Of a DNA stretch of 64,000 nucleotides, positions 40,575 through 49,111 are shown piece by piece. The translations under genes were made by a program, and so were the position numbers. The notes beneath the pieces were generated by a model. The model had not been told where the DNA came from. It saw only the letters and a program-made list of their open reading frames with translations, and ran no database searches. Source of the stretch: Anaerolineales bacterium (GTDB lineage: Bacteria > Chloroflexota > Anaerolineae > Anaerolineales > Villigracilaceae); the NCBI GenBank assembly GCA_020634895.1, contig JACKAV010000003.1:124001-188000 (forward strand), given 5' to 3'. Position 1 is the first letter of the stretch; each line of letters begins with the position of its first letter.

Positions 40575-41749
40575 TAATCCATATCCTTGAGGAGGGTGGT
40601 CCGCAGCCAGTTCAGGGCGAGGTTCGTGCTCCAGCGCGGAAGGCTTCTCGGCGGACCGCCGTACGAAATGCGGTGAGTCTTTTCACCTTTGGGCGTGATC
40701 ATTACCATTTCTGCGGCGCGTTCTTCCATGAAGACGGTCACGCCCAGGGCAATGTCTGATTTTGAGTCGGCTCGGGCGGCGCGCAAGGCTTGGGTCAACG
40801 CATCCAGGCTCAAGTCTTGGAGAGAGGCGGTGTTTGGGATTTTTCGCGCCAGCAATCCGTCGAGTCCGCTTTCGATGGCAGTCAGAGTCAATCCGCGAAC
40901 TGACAACATATCCAACACGACTTTTTCCAGCCGGTCATCATCCACACCAAAGACAACGGAACCGAGGCGTTCGCGGACTTGTTCTTCAACCTTGGCGATC
41001 AGTTCGTTGGCTTTGACTTCGCTCTTGGCTTTGGCGGCGATGCGAATATCCACAACGCCGGTGTGCGCGGCAAGACCGACCGTTGGGTTGCTGAGTGTTT
41101 CAAGGTCTGCGATCTTCTCGTCAATGCTGCCTTCGCCAAGACCGGAACAATGCAATATGCGAACTTTGATAACTTCATCAAGCCCGAAGCGCTTTTGCAA
41201 ATATGGAATGACCGACTCATGCAGGATGTGTTCCATTTCGGCGGGCACACCGGGGAGCGAGATAACCACGCCCCCCTCTTTCTCTCCCCCCATTTTTTCT
41301 GAAAATGGGGGGAGACGGAGGGGGGTCTCAACGATGAAGCATGGCGCAGTGCCGACGGGATTCTTCAACCCGATAGCGCCCTTGGGAACATACGCCTGCC
41401 GTTTTTGATTTTCAGAGGGTTGGCGACCATAGCGCGAAATGGTTTCGACCACCTGCTGCCAAAGGTCTTCGCGGAATTCCGTTTCCACACCAAGAGCCTT
41501 GGCAACAGCTTCGCGCGTTGGGTCGTCCACGGTCGGACCGAGCCCGCCGGTGGTGATGACGATGTTTGCGCGCTCCATCGAACTGTGAATGGCATCGGCA
41601 ATGCGGTTGACGTTGTCGCCGATGGTGATGGTGCGATACAAATCCACGCCGAGTCCGCGCAGTGTGCGGGCAATGTGACGGGTGTTCGTATCCACGATCT
41701 CGCCGAGTAATATTTCTGTTCCGATTGTGATGATTTCTGCTGAGGTCAT
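40574..41749 (-). CDS. cinA: CinA, full-length, with a decayed C-terminal domain
   Basis: 391 residues. The N-terminal COG1058/MoCF-like domain is intact: AEIITIGTEILLGEIVDTN, VITTGGLGPTVDDPT, VISLPGVPAEM. The C-terminal region should carry AAAESCTGG, but here reads LTLTAIESGLDGLLARKI and lacks the Ser and the later GIAGPGG loop, so the amidohydrolase part is probably dead. The stand-alone protein at 11031-11525 retains it. An 18-residue low-complexity insertion (PLRLPPFSEKMGG...) is encoded by a G/C-rich palindrome at 41271-41325. AGGAAC precedes the ATG. Confidence 0.88.
   Translation of the reverse strand: MTSAEIITIGTEILLGEIVDTNTRHIARTLRGLGVDLYRTITIGDNVNRIADAIHSSMERANIVITTGGLGPTVDDPTREAVAKALGVETEFREDLWQQVVETISRYGRQPSENQKRQAYVPKGAIGLKNPVGTAPCFIVETPLRLPPFSEKMGGEKEGGVVISLPGVPAEMEHILHESVIPYLQKRFGLDEVIKVRILHCSGLGEGSIDEKIADLETLSNPTVGLAAHTGVVDIRIAAKAKSEVKANELIAKVEEQVRERLGSVVFGVDDDRLEKVVLDMLSVRGLTLTAIESGLDGLLARKIPNTASLQDLSLDALTQALRAARADSKSDIALGVTVFMEERAAEMVMITPKGEKTHRISYGGPPRSLPRWSTNLALNWLRTTLLKDMD
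41271..41325. repeat. In-frame G/C-rich palindrome inside cinA
   Basis: CTCTCCCCCCATTTT pairs with GAAAATGGGGGGAGACGGAG around a short centre. It is translated in frame as an insertion between V-E-T and V-V-I-S-L-P. A similar C-rich palindrome lies downstream of livK. Confidence 0.8.
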
Positions 41750-41762
41750 AAGTTCCTAATTT

Positions 41763-41840
41763 AAAAACAAAGGACACGAAGAACACAAAGGTTAAATCTT
41801 TGAAGGTCTTTCCTTCGTGACCTTTGTGCCTTTGTGTTCG
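41763..41840. repeat. Imperfect inverted repeat, CAAAGGACACGAAG family
   Basis: ACAAAGGACACGAAGAACAC is mirrored by CCTTCGTGACCTTTGTGCC across a ~20 nt centre. It lies between cinA and the FAD oxidoreductase. Confidence 0.75.
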
Positions 41841-41841
41841 A

Positions 41842-42999
41842 TTAAACTACATTGTACTCTTTTATCAAACGACCCTCTTCAAAGCGTTTCAGGTCCAGCA
41901 TCGAAACATCCACGCTCGAAAATTTTCCGTCCAAAATAAATTCGCTCATCAATTTGCCGGAGATCGGTCCGTGCATAAAACCGTGACCAGAAAAACCCGT
42001 GCAAAGCAAAAAGCCTTTGATGTCGGTCGCGCCGTAGATCGGGTGCGCATCCGGCGTCACTTCGTACAGACCCGCCCAATGTGAAGCGCGGCTGGCTTTT
42101 TCGATCAGCGGCATGCGTTCGATGGCGGCTTCCAGATTTACCAGCTCGAAATCTTCATCCACGTTCTGGTCGAAGCCCGGCTTTTCATTTTGATTGCTCA
42201 TGCCGATCAACAGCCCTTCGCCCTCGCGGTGAAAATACAGCGAACGTGCAAAGTCAATGACGAACGGAAAATCCTCAGGCACTTCCTTAAGCGGATTGGT
42301 CGTGAACATCTGTCTGCGCAGGGGAGTGACCGGAATCTGGATTCCCGCCATCTGCGCGATGAGACCCGACCAGGGTCCAGCCGCATTAAGCACGACTCGC
42401 GCCTCAACCTCGCCGAGATTTGTTTTCACACTTCGAACCTCTCCGCCGCTGACAGTGATTCCCATTACCTCCGCTCCGGTGAGTGCGGTCACACCCATCT
42501 TTTGCGCGGCGTTGACGTATCCCATCACGATGCTGTTCGGGTCGACAGTACCGTCCTGCGGATTGAACGTCCCTGCGATGGCATCGTCAAAGCGCATGAG
42601 CGGCAGCCGCCTGCGGACTTCATCTCCGCTGAGAAATTCGGTTTGCACGCCGAGGCGGTTTTGCATGGCGACATTCCACTTGAATTCCTGCTCGTCCTTC
42701 TCGTTGGTCGCCACCAAGAGATATCCATATTTGTGGTAATTGACATCCTGCCCGATTTCCGCTTTGAAGCGTTCGATCATCGGCAGGCTCTGCATGGATA
42801 ACCGTACATTGATCTCGGTGGAGAACTGATAACGTACTCCGCCTGCGCATCGTCCCGTCGCGCCGGTGCCGAAATGCGTCTCTTTTTCAAGCAGGACGAT
42901 GTTTTTCACTCCGCGCTGGGCAAGGTGATAGGCGGCACTGGCTCCCATTACGCCGCCGCCGATAATGACAATATCTGCTGTGTTTGGAAAGTTGGTCAT
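41842..42999 (-). CDS. FAD-dependent oxidoreductase (DAO / sarcosine-glycine oxidase-like)
   Basis: 385 residues. The Rossmann dinucleotide loop is IVIIGGGVMGASAAYHLAQRG, followed by a Glu-ended strand VLLEKETHFGTGATGRCAGG. The centre has VVLNAAGPWSGLIAQM and the C-terminus has YEVTPDAHPIYGATDIKGFLLCTGFSGHGFMHGPISGKLMSE, the hallmark of the DAO family (sarcosine oxidase beta, glycine oxidase, dimethylglycine dehydrogenase). The amine substrate is unknown, and no glycine-cleavage partners are adjacent. Confidence 0.88.
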   Translation of the reverse strand: MTNFPNTADIVIIGGGVMGASAAYHLAQRGVKNIVLLEKETHFGTGATGRCAGGVRYQFSTEINVRLSMQSLPMIERFKAEIGQDVNYHKYGYLLVATNEKDEQEFKWNVAMQNRLGVQTEFLSGDEVRRRLPLMRFDDAIAGTFNPQDGTVDPNSIVMGYVNAAQKMGVTALTGAEVMGITVSGGEVRSVKTNLGEVEARVVLNAAGPWSGLIAQMAGIQIPVTPLRRQMFTTNPLKEVPEDFPFVIDFARSLYFHREGEGLLIGMSNQNEKPGFDQNVDEDFELVNLEAAIERMPLIEKASRASHWAGLYEVTPDAHPIYGATDIKGFLLCTGFSGHGFMHGPISGKLMSEFILDGKFSSVDVSMLDLKRFEEGRLIKEYNVV

Positions 43000-43156
43000 G
43001 GTTTTGTTGGTCCCTTGCCAATTTTATCAGCCTTCCCTGTGAGGCGGAGCAGGGAGGTGGTATGTTTTTTCCTCCAAAATTGGCTCTTTTCCGACCTTCA
43101 AGCGGTTACTATAATATTCACGAATTGGCTCGAAAGTCATTTGTAGGAGATTTATT

Positions 43157-44965
43157 TTGAAACCTGTATTTCTTCGAAAAGTATTAGCCTTTTTCCTTTT
43201 GTTCGGAGTTTTCGCTTTTTCGGCATTCCCCGCCTTCGCTCAGGATGAGTCCCAGACCGAGGAGCGGACATTCGCCGAGTTCCACAACGAGACTATCTCC
43301 CTGCATGGTTCCGCCGACATTCAACCCGTGAAATTCAACCTGCCTGCCGACCAGCAACTAATCGGCGACGTTGAATTCCAATTGCATTTGACGGTCTTTC
43401 TGCCCAACATCGAATCTCTAAACGGCTTTGATGGAACTGCTGGAGTTCTCAAACTGTTTGTCAATGGAAATAGCGTTGGCGAATTTTCCCTGCAAAAGAG
43501 CGACGATGCAATAGTAAATCTGACGATCCCTTCCGAAAAAATTCTCGCTCACCAGACCAACGAACCGCTTAATCTGCAATTGTCACTCGAAAGTTATTTG
43601 CCCTCGCAAAATGATATCGAAGTGCGTGTCCGCTCGACTTCCACAATTCGATATTCCTATGAAACTGTTTTGCCCAACACCGATCTCATTGATTTTCCAC
43701 GCCAATTCTTTCAAGATTCTTTTCAACCAGACCATGCCCTGCTTGTCATTCCCGATCAGCCCACCATCACGGAACTGCAAAGCGCTTTAACCGTCGCTGC
43801 TGGTTTGGGGCGACTGGCGAATAACGCTTTGTCTTTGGATTTGGTCAGTGTCAGTCAGGTCACGCCGGAGATGCAGGCAGAGAATCATCTCATTCTCGTT
43901 GGCAAGCCCGAACCGTTTCTCGCCTTGAAGGGCATGATCTTCCCCTCGCCGATCGTTGTCCGCTCAGACCCCGAATGGACGGTCCAATTCCTTTTACCCG
44001 ACCGCTACGAATTCGAACGCACCGCGCCGGATGACGGTCTGGTGCAGTTGATCAACTCGCCTTGGAATACAAGCCGCCTCATTCTCTTGGTCAGCGGCGA
44101 AACGGATGCAGGGGTTCTCAAAGCCGCGCAAGCCGTCAGCAGCGGAAAACTGCGAACCAATGTGTATCCCAACCTTGCAATCGTCAAAGAGACTAATATT
44201 GACGTTAACCCGTCCGCTTCACCTTCGGACTTTCAGCCTGATTCAGCGACGTTGAATTTATCCGACTACCTGAAGCCCTTCACCGCGGACGCAACGTTGG
44301 GCATAACGGCATTTGTCCTCCCTCGCAGCGATATCCCAGCCTGGGAAACGGCGATACAGCTTGCGGGTCAGTTGGGAGCCGAAACGAATGGGACTGCCGT
44401 GAATCTATCCGCTTATTATGGCGACGAGTTTCCTGATGCTGCTTTGTCGGGTTATAACATCCTCGCAGTTGGTCACGCCAGTCAATTCCCATTCATTGTG
44501 GAGTTGGGAGATGCGATGCCGGTCTCGTTCGAGAAGGGGAAGGATATCCCTGCCGATACTGGTTTGGAGATCACTTATCGAGCATCCAAAGATTACGATG
44601 CCGCCGGGTATCTTGAAATTTTGCCTTCGCCTGAAAATAATGAATATATTATTTTGACTGTTCTTGGAGACAAACAGCAGGGACTTGATTGGGCTGCTTC
44701 CGCTTTGCTTACCCCATCCATGCATGGACAACTTCACAGTAACTTCGCTTTAGTCAACGATACTCAGATTTATGTGACGGCTAATCGCCCTGCTTTGCCG
44801 ACTGCTCAGCCCACGGCTCCATCCGTGACGCTGGGTGAATCTTCAAGTACGCCTGTACCTGTTGATTTATCTACGAACACATCCATGAATATCTGGCAGA
44901 TCAGTACCGTTGTTCTCGTTTTTCTTGTTGTGATTCTGTTCGTGCTCCTTCAAAGAAGGAAGTAA
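43157..44965 (+). CDS. BcsB-like cellulose-synthase regulatory subunit family protein, orphan
   Basis: 602 residues. The start is TTG 43157 with TAGGAG eight bases upstream. A signal peptide (FLLFGVFAFSAFPAFA) is followed by two tandem BcsB-type beta domains: SLHGSADIQPVKFNLPADQQLIG, then GVLKLFVNGNSVGEFSL. These alternate with flavodoxin-like parts (HALLVIPDQPTITELQSALTVAAGLGRLAN). A Pro/Thr linker and a final helix (ISTVVLVFLVVILFVLL) and RRK end the protein. BcsB subunits guide glucan through the periplasm, but no bcsA glycosyltransferase is nearby, so the partner, if any, is elsewhere. Confidence 0.8.
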   Translation: MKPVFLRKVLAFFLLFGVFAFSAFPAFAQDESQTEERTFAEFHNETISLHGSADIQPVKFNLPADQQLIGDVEFQLHLTVFLPNIESLNGFDGTAGVLKLFVNGNSVGEFSLQKSDDAIVNLTIPSEKILAHQTNEPLNLQLSLESYLPSQNDIEVRVRSTSTIRYSYETVLPNTDLIDFPRQFFQDSFQPDHALLVIPDQPTITELQSALTVAAGLGRLANNALSLDLVSVSQVTPEMQAENHLILVGKPEPFLALKGMIFPSPIVVRSDPEWTVQFLLPDRYEFERTAPDDGLVQLINSPWNTSRLILLVSGETDAGVLKAAQAVSSGKLRTNVYPNLAIVKETNIDVNPSASPSDFQPDSATLNLSDYLKPFTADATLGITAFVLPRSDIPAWETAIQLAGQLGAETNGTAVNLSAYYGDEFPDAALSGYNILAVGHASQFPFIVELGDAMPVSFEKGKDIPADTGLEITYRASKDYDAAGYLEILPSPENNEYIILTVLGDKQQGLDWAASALLTPSMHGQLHSNFALVNDTQIYVTANRPALPTAQPTAPSVTLGESSSTPVPVDLSTNTSMNIWQISTVVLVFLVVILFVLLQRRK

Positions 44966-44973
44966 ACGAAAAT

Positions 44974-45007
44974 AAAAAAGCCGCTTTCAAACGAAAGCGG
45001 CTTTTTT
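44974..45007. terminator. Bidirectional terminator
   Basis: AAAAAAGCCGCTTTC / GAAAGCGGCTTTTTT perfect stem with a four-base loop, between the convergent BcsB-like and livF genes. Confidence 0.92.
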
Positions 45008-45018
45008 GCAGATCGATT

Positions 45019-45735
45019 TTATTCGATACCAAGATAAGTCTTTTGGACCATCTCGTTCTTTTTGAGTTTCGCGGCGTCATCAGTGAGCGCGATCGAGCCG
45101 GTTTGCAGAACGTATCCGCGGTGGGCGATGGAGAGCGCCATAAGCGCGTTCTGTTCCACCAACAGGATGGTGGTGCCCTGCTCATTCAACCTTTTGATGG
45201 TGTCAAAGATCAGGTCAACCAACACCGGGGCGAGACCCATTGACGGCTCATCAAGCATGAGGATGTGCGGATTGAGCATCAGTCCGCGCCCGATGGCGAG
45301 CATCTGCTGTTCACCGCCGGAAAGCGTGCCGCCGTATTGCGAGACGCGTTCCTTCAAACGGGGGAAGGTTTCATAGACCAGTTCCATACGTTCTTTGATG
45401 AGCTTGCTGTCGTTGACGGTATAGGCACCCATATCGAGGTTTTCCTGCACGGTCAGCTTCGGGAAGATACCGCGTCCTTCTGGGACGTGTCCCACGCCCA
45501 TGTCCACAATCTGATGCGGAGTGGTATGCGTGATGTCTTTTCCGTTAAACATGACAGTCCCTTCACGGGCATGCAGAATACCGGAAATGGTGCGCAGGGT
45601 TGTACTTTTTCCCGCTCCATTCGAGCCGATAAGGGTCACGATCTCGCCTTCGTTCACTTCCAGCGAGACGCCTTTCAAAGCATGGATATGTCCGTAGTAG
45701 GAATGGACATTGGTGAGTTCAAGTAGTTTTGCCAT
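45019..45735 (-). CDS. livF: Branched-chain amino-acid ABC transporter, ATP-binding protein LivF
   Basis: 238 residues from ATG 45735, with AGGAG seven bases before; the longer frame overlaps livG. Walker A GSNGAGKST, signature LSGGEQQMLAIGRGLM, Walker B ILMLDEPSMGLAP, H-loop LLVEQN (the family's His is replaced here by Q-N). This is the usual LivF subtype ending in MVQKTYLGIE. It powers uptake of Leu/Ile/Val-type solutes with LivG. It is the last gene of the liv operon. Confidence 0.93.
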   Translation of the reverse strand: MAKLLELTNVHSYYGHIHALKGVSLEVNEGEIVTLIGSNGAGKSTTLRTISGILHAREGTVMFNGKDITHTTPHQIVDMGVGHVPEGRGIFPKLTVQENLDMGAYTVNDSKLIKERMELVYETFPRLKERVSQYGGTLSGGEQQMLAIGRGLMLNPHILMLDEPSMGLAPVLVDLIFDTIKRLNEQGTTILLVEQNALMALSIAHRGYVLQTGSIALTDDAAKLKKNEMVQKTYLGIE

Positions 45736-45745
45736 ACCGATGCTC

Positions 45746-46534
45746 CTATTGCTTCCTCTCGTGGGCGACTGCCGCACCTCTGCCGAGGTACGCTTCGATC
45801 ACACGCTGGTTCGAACGGATTTCCTTCGGCGACCCTTCAGCGATCTTTTCGCCGTAGTCCATCACGCTGATGTGCTCCGAAATACCCATCACCACGCGCA
45901 TGTCATGCTCGATCATCAGGATGGTAATGCCCTTGTCATCGCGAATGCGGCGGAAGAGTTTGATGGCTTCCTCGGTCTCGTTCGGGTTCATCCCTGCGGT
46001 GGGTTCATCCAACAGCAGCAGGGTGGGGTTGGCAGCCAGTGCGCGGGCGATCTCAATGCGCCTCTGTCCGCCGTAGGGAAGGTTGTGGGCGAGTTCATTG
46101 CCGACATTCTTCAACCCGACGTACGCCATCAATTCCTTGGCTTGTTCCTCGGATTCTTTTTCCTCATCGTTGAAATGCTTGGAGCGCAGGAGGATATCGA
46201 AGGGATTCTGCTTGAGACGTACATGCATGCCGACAAGGATGTTTTCGAGCACGGTCATGCTTCCGAACAAGCGGATATTTTGGAATGTGCGGGCTATCCC
46301 AGCCGATGCAACCTGGTCTGGACGCAGCCCGATCAGTGACTGACCGTTGAATTCGATCTTTCCTTCTTCGGGCGTATAGATGCCTGTGAGACTGTTGAAG
46401 AAGGTGGTCTTGCCGGCTCCGTTTGGTCCAATGATGCTGACGATGCGTCCCTTTTCAACGGAGAAGGTCATTTTGTTGACGGCAACAAGCCCGCCAAAGC
46501 GTTTTACAACTTCGTTTGTTTGTAAGAGTGCCAT
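45746..46534 (-). CDS. livG: Branched-chain amino-acid ABC transporter, ATP-binding protein LivG
   Basis: 262 residues. Walker A GPNGAGKTT, GIARTFQNIRLFGSMTVLENILVG (Q-loop), signature LPYGGQRRIEIARALA, Walker B LLLLDEPTAGMNP, H-loop MIEHDM. The extra helical piece LLRSKHFNDEEKESEEQAKEL is typical of LivG. It lies 11 bp from livF and 10 bp from livM. Confidence 0.95.
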   Translation of the reverse strand: MALLQTNEVVKRFGGLVAVNKMTFSVEKGRIVSIIGPNGAGKTTFFNSLTGIYTPEEGKIEFNGQSLIGLRPDQVASAGIARTFQNIRLFGSMTVLENILVGMHVRLKQNPFDILLRSKHFNDEEKESEEQAKELMAYVGLKNVGNELAHNLPYGGQRRIEIARALAANPTLLLLDEPTAGMNPNETEEAIKLFRRIRDDKGITILMIEHDMRVVMGISEHISVMDYGEKIAEGSPKEIRSNQRVIEAYLGRGAAVAHERKQ

Positions 46535-46544
46535 GGTGGTCCGC

Positions 46545-47891
46545 CTATTCCTCTTCTATTTTGTCTTCGCCTAGTTCGCGCTGACGCCTTTCGGCGGGAA
46601 TCAAGCCCGATGGGCGGAAGATCATCATCAATATCAATATGAGACCAAAGACAAGTTTTTGGTATTTTGCCGGGTCCAATTGATTGGAGAGATCTTTCCA
46701 TGCGAAGTTGATAATGGGAATGATCTTGTCGCTTTGGCGCAGGTCACTCAGGTAGAGCGAGAAGTTTTGCAGGATCTGGATGTTGAGCAAAACGACTGCG
46801 GAGGCGCCGAAGATCACGCCTGGGATGCTTCCAAGTCCGCCGAGGATGACCATGGTCAACACACCGATGGAGACCTGGAAGGAGAACGTCTCAGGGCTGA
46901 CGAAGGTGCGGTTTGCGGCATAGAGAGCGCCCATTGCGCCTGCGAAGGATGCGCCAGCGGCAAACGCTGCGAGCTTCATCTTCACGAGGGGAACGCCCAT
47001 GGCGATGGCGGCGGTCTCATCTTCGCGGATGGCTGTCCATGCGCGCCCGATGCGGGAGTCTTCCAGACGGGTTGCCACCAGGATCACGATGCCGATGATG
47101 ATCAACGCAATGAAGTAGAACATCACGTTATAAAATTCGGCGTCTGTGGGGGGGTGACCCACAATCGGCGTGAGAATGGTCCGTAGAAATTGCAAAATTC
47201 CTTCCGGAGGAAGAGGCGGGCGTTGAATGGGGGTGATCCCCTGCGGACCGTTGGTCAGGTTGATGGGCTTGTCGAGGTTGAGCGCAAGCACGCGGATCAC
47301 TTCACCGAAACCGAGCGTTACGATGGCGAGATAGTCGCCGCGCAGACGAAGCACAGGCAGACCAAGCAGAATGCCCATCATGGCTGCCAGACCCACGCCA
47401 AGGAAGAGGAAGAGCCAGAACCATTGCGGGGCTAACGCAAATGGCGCATCGGCTGGGGCGGCTCCAGGGATGGAGTGCAGGAGCGAAAGTTGTTTCGAGC
47501 CGAATATCGCCCAGGTGTAGGCTCCAACCGCGTAGAAGGCGACGTAACCAAGGTCGAGCAGACCCGCCATACCGATAACGATGTTCAAGCCAAGTGCAAG
47601 CGCTGCGAACACCGCCATCTGGAAGATGACTTCGAGATAGAAGATATTTCGGATGCCCAGAACAGGCAGGATGACGATGATCAACATCAGACCGATGAAC
47701 ACCTTTACTTTCATATCCATTTTCATGAAGTAGAGGATCATGGGGGTTGCCATCAGAATAAGAAACGCAGTAAGCGATCGAGGGCTTTGATAAACACTGA
47801 CCGCGCCCACTACCATAAAGGCAAGTGCAATGACGATGGGCCAGATGCCGGTATTCGCTTTTTTGTATAAGTCACTGAAGAATTTTTTCAT
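46545..47891 (-). CDS. livM: Branched-chain amino-acid ABC transporter permease LivM
   Basis: 448 residues, with about ten membrane helices. The LivM signature follows the coupling helix: VLRLRGDYLAIVTLGFGEVIRVL, GITPIQRPPL and WTAIREDETAAIAMGVPLVKMKLAAFAAGASFAG. It is longer than E. coli LivM through an N-terminal extension of two or three helices and a charged tail. It pairs with LivH as the second pore half. Confidence 0.94.
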   Translation of the reverse strand: MKKFFSDLYKKANTGIWPIVIALAFMVVGAVSVYQSPRSLTAFLILMATPMILYFMKMDMKVKVFIGLMLIIVILPVLGIRNIFYLEVIFQMAVFAALALGLNIVIGMAGLLDLGYVAFYAVGAYTWAIFGSKQLSLLHSIPGAAPADAPFALAPQWFWLFLFLGVGLAAMMGILLGLPVLRLRGDYLAIVTLGFGEVIRVLALNLDKPINLTNGPQGITPIQRPPLPPEGILQFLRTILTPIVGHPPTDAEFYNVMFYFIALIIIGIVILVATRLEDSRIGRAWTAIREDETAAIAMGVPLVKMKLAAFAAGASFAGAMGALYAANRTFVSPETFSFQVSIGVLTMVILGGLGSIPGVIFGASAVVLLNIQILQNFSLYLSDLRQSDKIIPIINFAWKDLSNQLDPAKYQKLVFGLILILMMIFRPSGLIPAERRQRELGEDKIEEE

Positions 47892-47902
47892 GAGTTTATA
47901 CC

Positions 47903-49036
47903 TTAAGCCTTCTGCCCGACGGTCTCACCAAGCAGACCGGATGGACGGAAGATAAGCACGGCGATGAGGATGGCGAAGGCAAAGATGTCTTTGTACTCAG
48001 CGCCGAACGCACCGTTTGTGAAAATGCCCAGATACGATGCCGAAAATGCTTCAAGCAATCCAAGCACCAGACCGCCCAATAGAGCGCCTGTCAGGTTACC
48101 GATGCCTCCCAAAACAGCTGCTGTAAATGCTTTCAAGCCGGGGAAGAATCCGGAGAATGGATCCAATTTTGTAGCTTTTAGGGCGAATAGAACACCTGCT
48201 GCGCCGCCCAGGGCACCGCCAATAAGGAATGTGATCGAAATGATCTGGTTGACATTGATTCCCATCAGGCTGGCTGAAGAACGGTCCTGTGCCACTGCAC
48301 GAATGGCTTTACCTACTTTCGTTCCGTTCACAAGGAAGTTGAGCAGCACCAGCATGAAGATCGTCACGCCCACCATGATCGCGGACTTGATTTGTATACG
48401 CAGAGGATTTGCCATGGCGGGAATGGCAATTACCCAAAACTCATCGAATGTGCCGAATTTGGGAAGAATGACGTTGAACTCGCCGGTGGTCAGGCTTAGG
48501 ATCAAGCGGACAAAATCCTGCAGAAAGAACGACATACCGATGGCAGAGATCAAAGGTACAAGTCTGGGAGCGCCGCGCAATGGTTTATAGGCGACGCGTT
48601 CAACCGTCACTGCAAGTCCGCCGGAAATGGCCATTGCAAGAATGATGGCAAGTCCGATCACCAGGTATTCGTTCATGGTCGAGAGAACACCAATATGCTC
48701 AAAATAAGCCATTAATTGAATGCCTACAATGCCGCCAACCATGAATATTTCGCTGTGTGAAAAGTTGATGAATTCCAAAACACCATACACCATTGTGTAC
48801 CCCAATGCGATGGTGGAATAAACAAAGCCAATGGTCAATCCATTAATCACAACTTGCGGCAGGATCAAAAGGGTCCTTTCCACAAGGTCAAAATCTGTGA
48901 CATTGAATTTGAAGATGTATGCGAGCAGCACGGTTATTAGCGACAGGACCAGGCTCGCTCCCAATGAGAACACGATGATTTGTCCAATTGGGAAGAGAAA
49001 AAATTTGTATACGGGATTTTCAGCGATTTGCTTCAT
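47903..49036 (-). CDS. livH: Branched-chain amino-acid ABC transporter permease LivH
   Basis: 377 residues, about 70 more than E. coli LivH owing to an N-terminal extension with one helix and a loop (IGQIIVFSLGASLVLSLITVLLAY). The core is typical: INGLTIGFVYSTIALGYTMVYGVLEFINFSHSEIF, GKAIRAVAQDRSSASLMGINVNQII, and VLGGIGNLTGALLGGLVLG. It is separated from livK by a hairpin, which could lower its expression relative to the binding protein. Confidence 0.94.
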   Translation of the reverse strand: MKQIAENPVYKFFLFPIGQIIVFSLGASLVLSLITVLLAYIFKFNVTDFDLVERTLLILPQVVINGLTIGFVYSTIALGYTMVYGVLEFINFSHSEIFMVGGIVGIQLMAYFEHIGVLSTMNEYLVIGLAIILAMAISGGLAVTVERVAYKPLRGAPRLVPLISAIGMSFFLQDFVRLILSLTTGEFNVILPKFGTFDEFWVIAIPAMANPLRIQIKSAIMVGVTIFMLVLLNFLVNGTKVGKAIRAVAQDRSSASLMGINVNQIISITFLIGGALGGAAGVLFALKATKLDPFSGFFPGLKAFTAAVLGGIGNLTGALLGGLVLGLLEAFSASYLGIFTNGAFGAEYKDIFAFAILIAVLIFRPSGLLGETVGQKA

Positions 49037-49066
49037 ATCATCAATCCTGTCCTTTATTGAAAATTA

Positions 49067-49094
49067 GCCTCTCCCCCCAGAGGGGAGAGAGGCT
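49067..49094 (-). terminator. Hairpin between livK and livH, possible partial terminator
   Basis: AGCCTCTCCCC / GGGGAGAGAGGCT stem with one bulge. The T-run is short on the minus strand, so read-through into livHMGF is likely. Confidence 0.6.
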
Positions 49095-49111
49095 TTTAGT
49101 GCAGTGATGGA

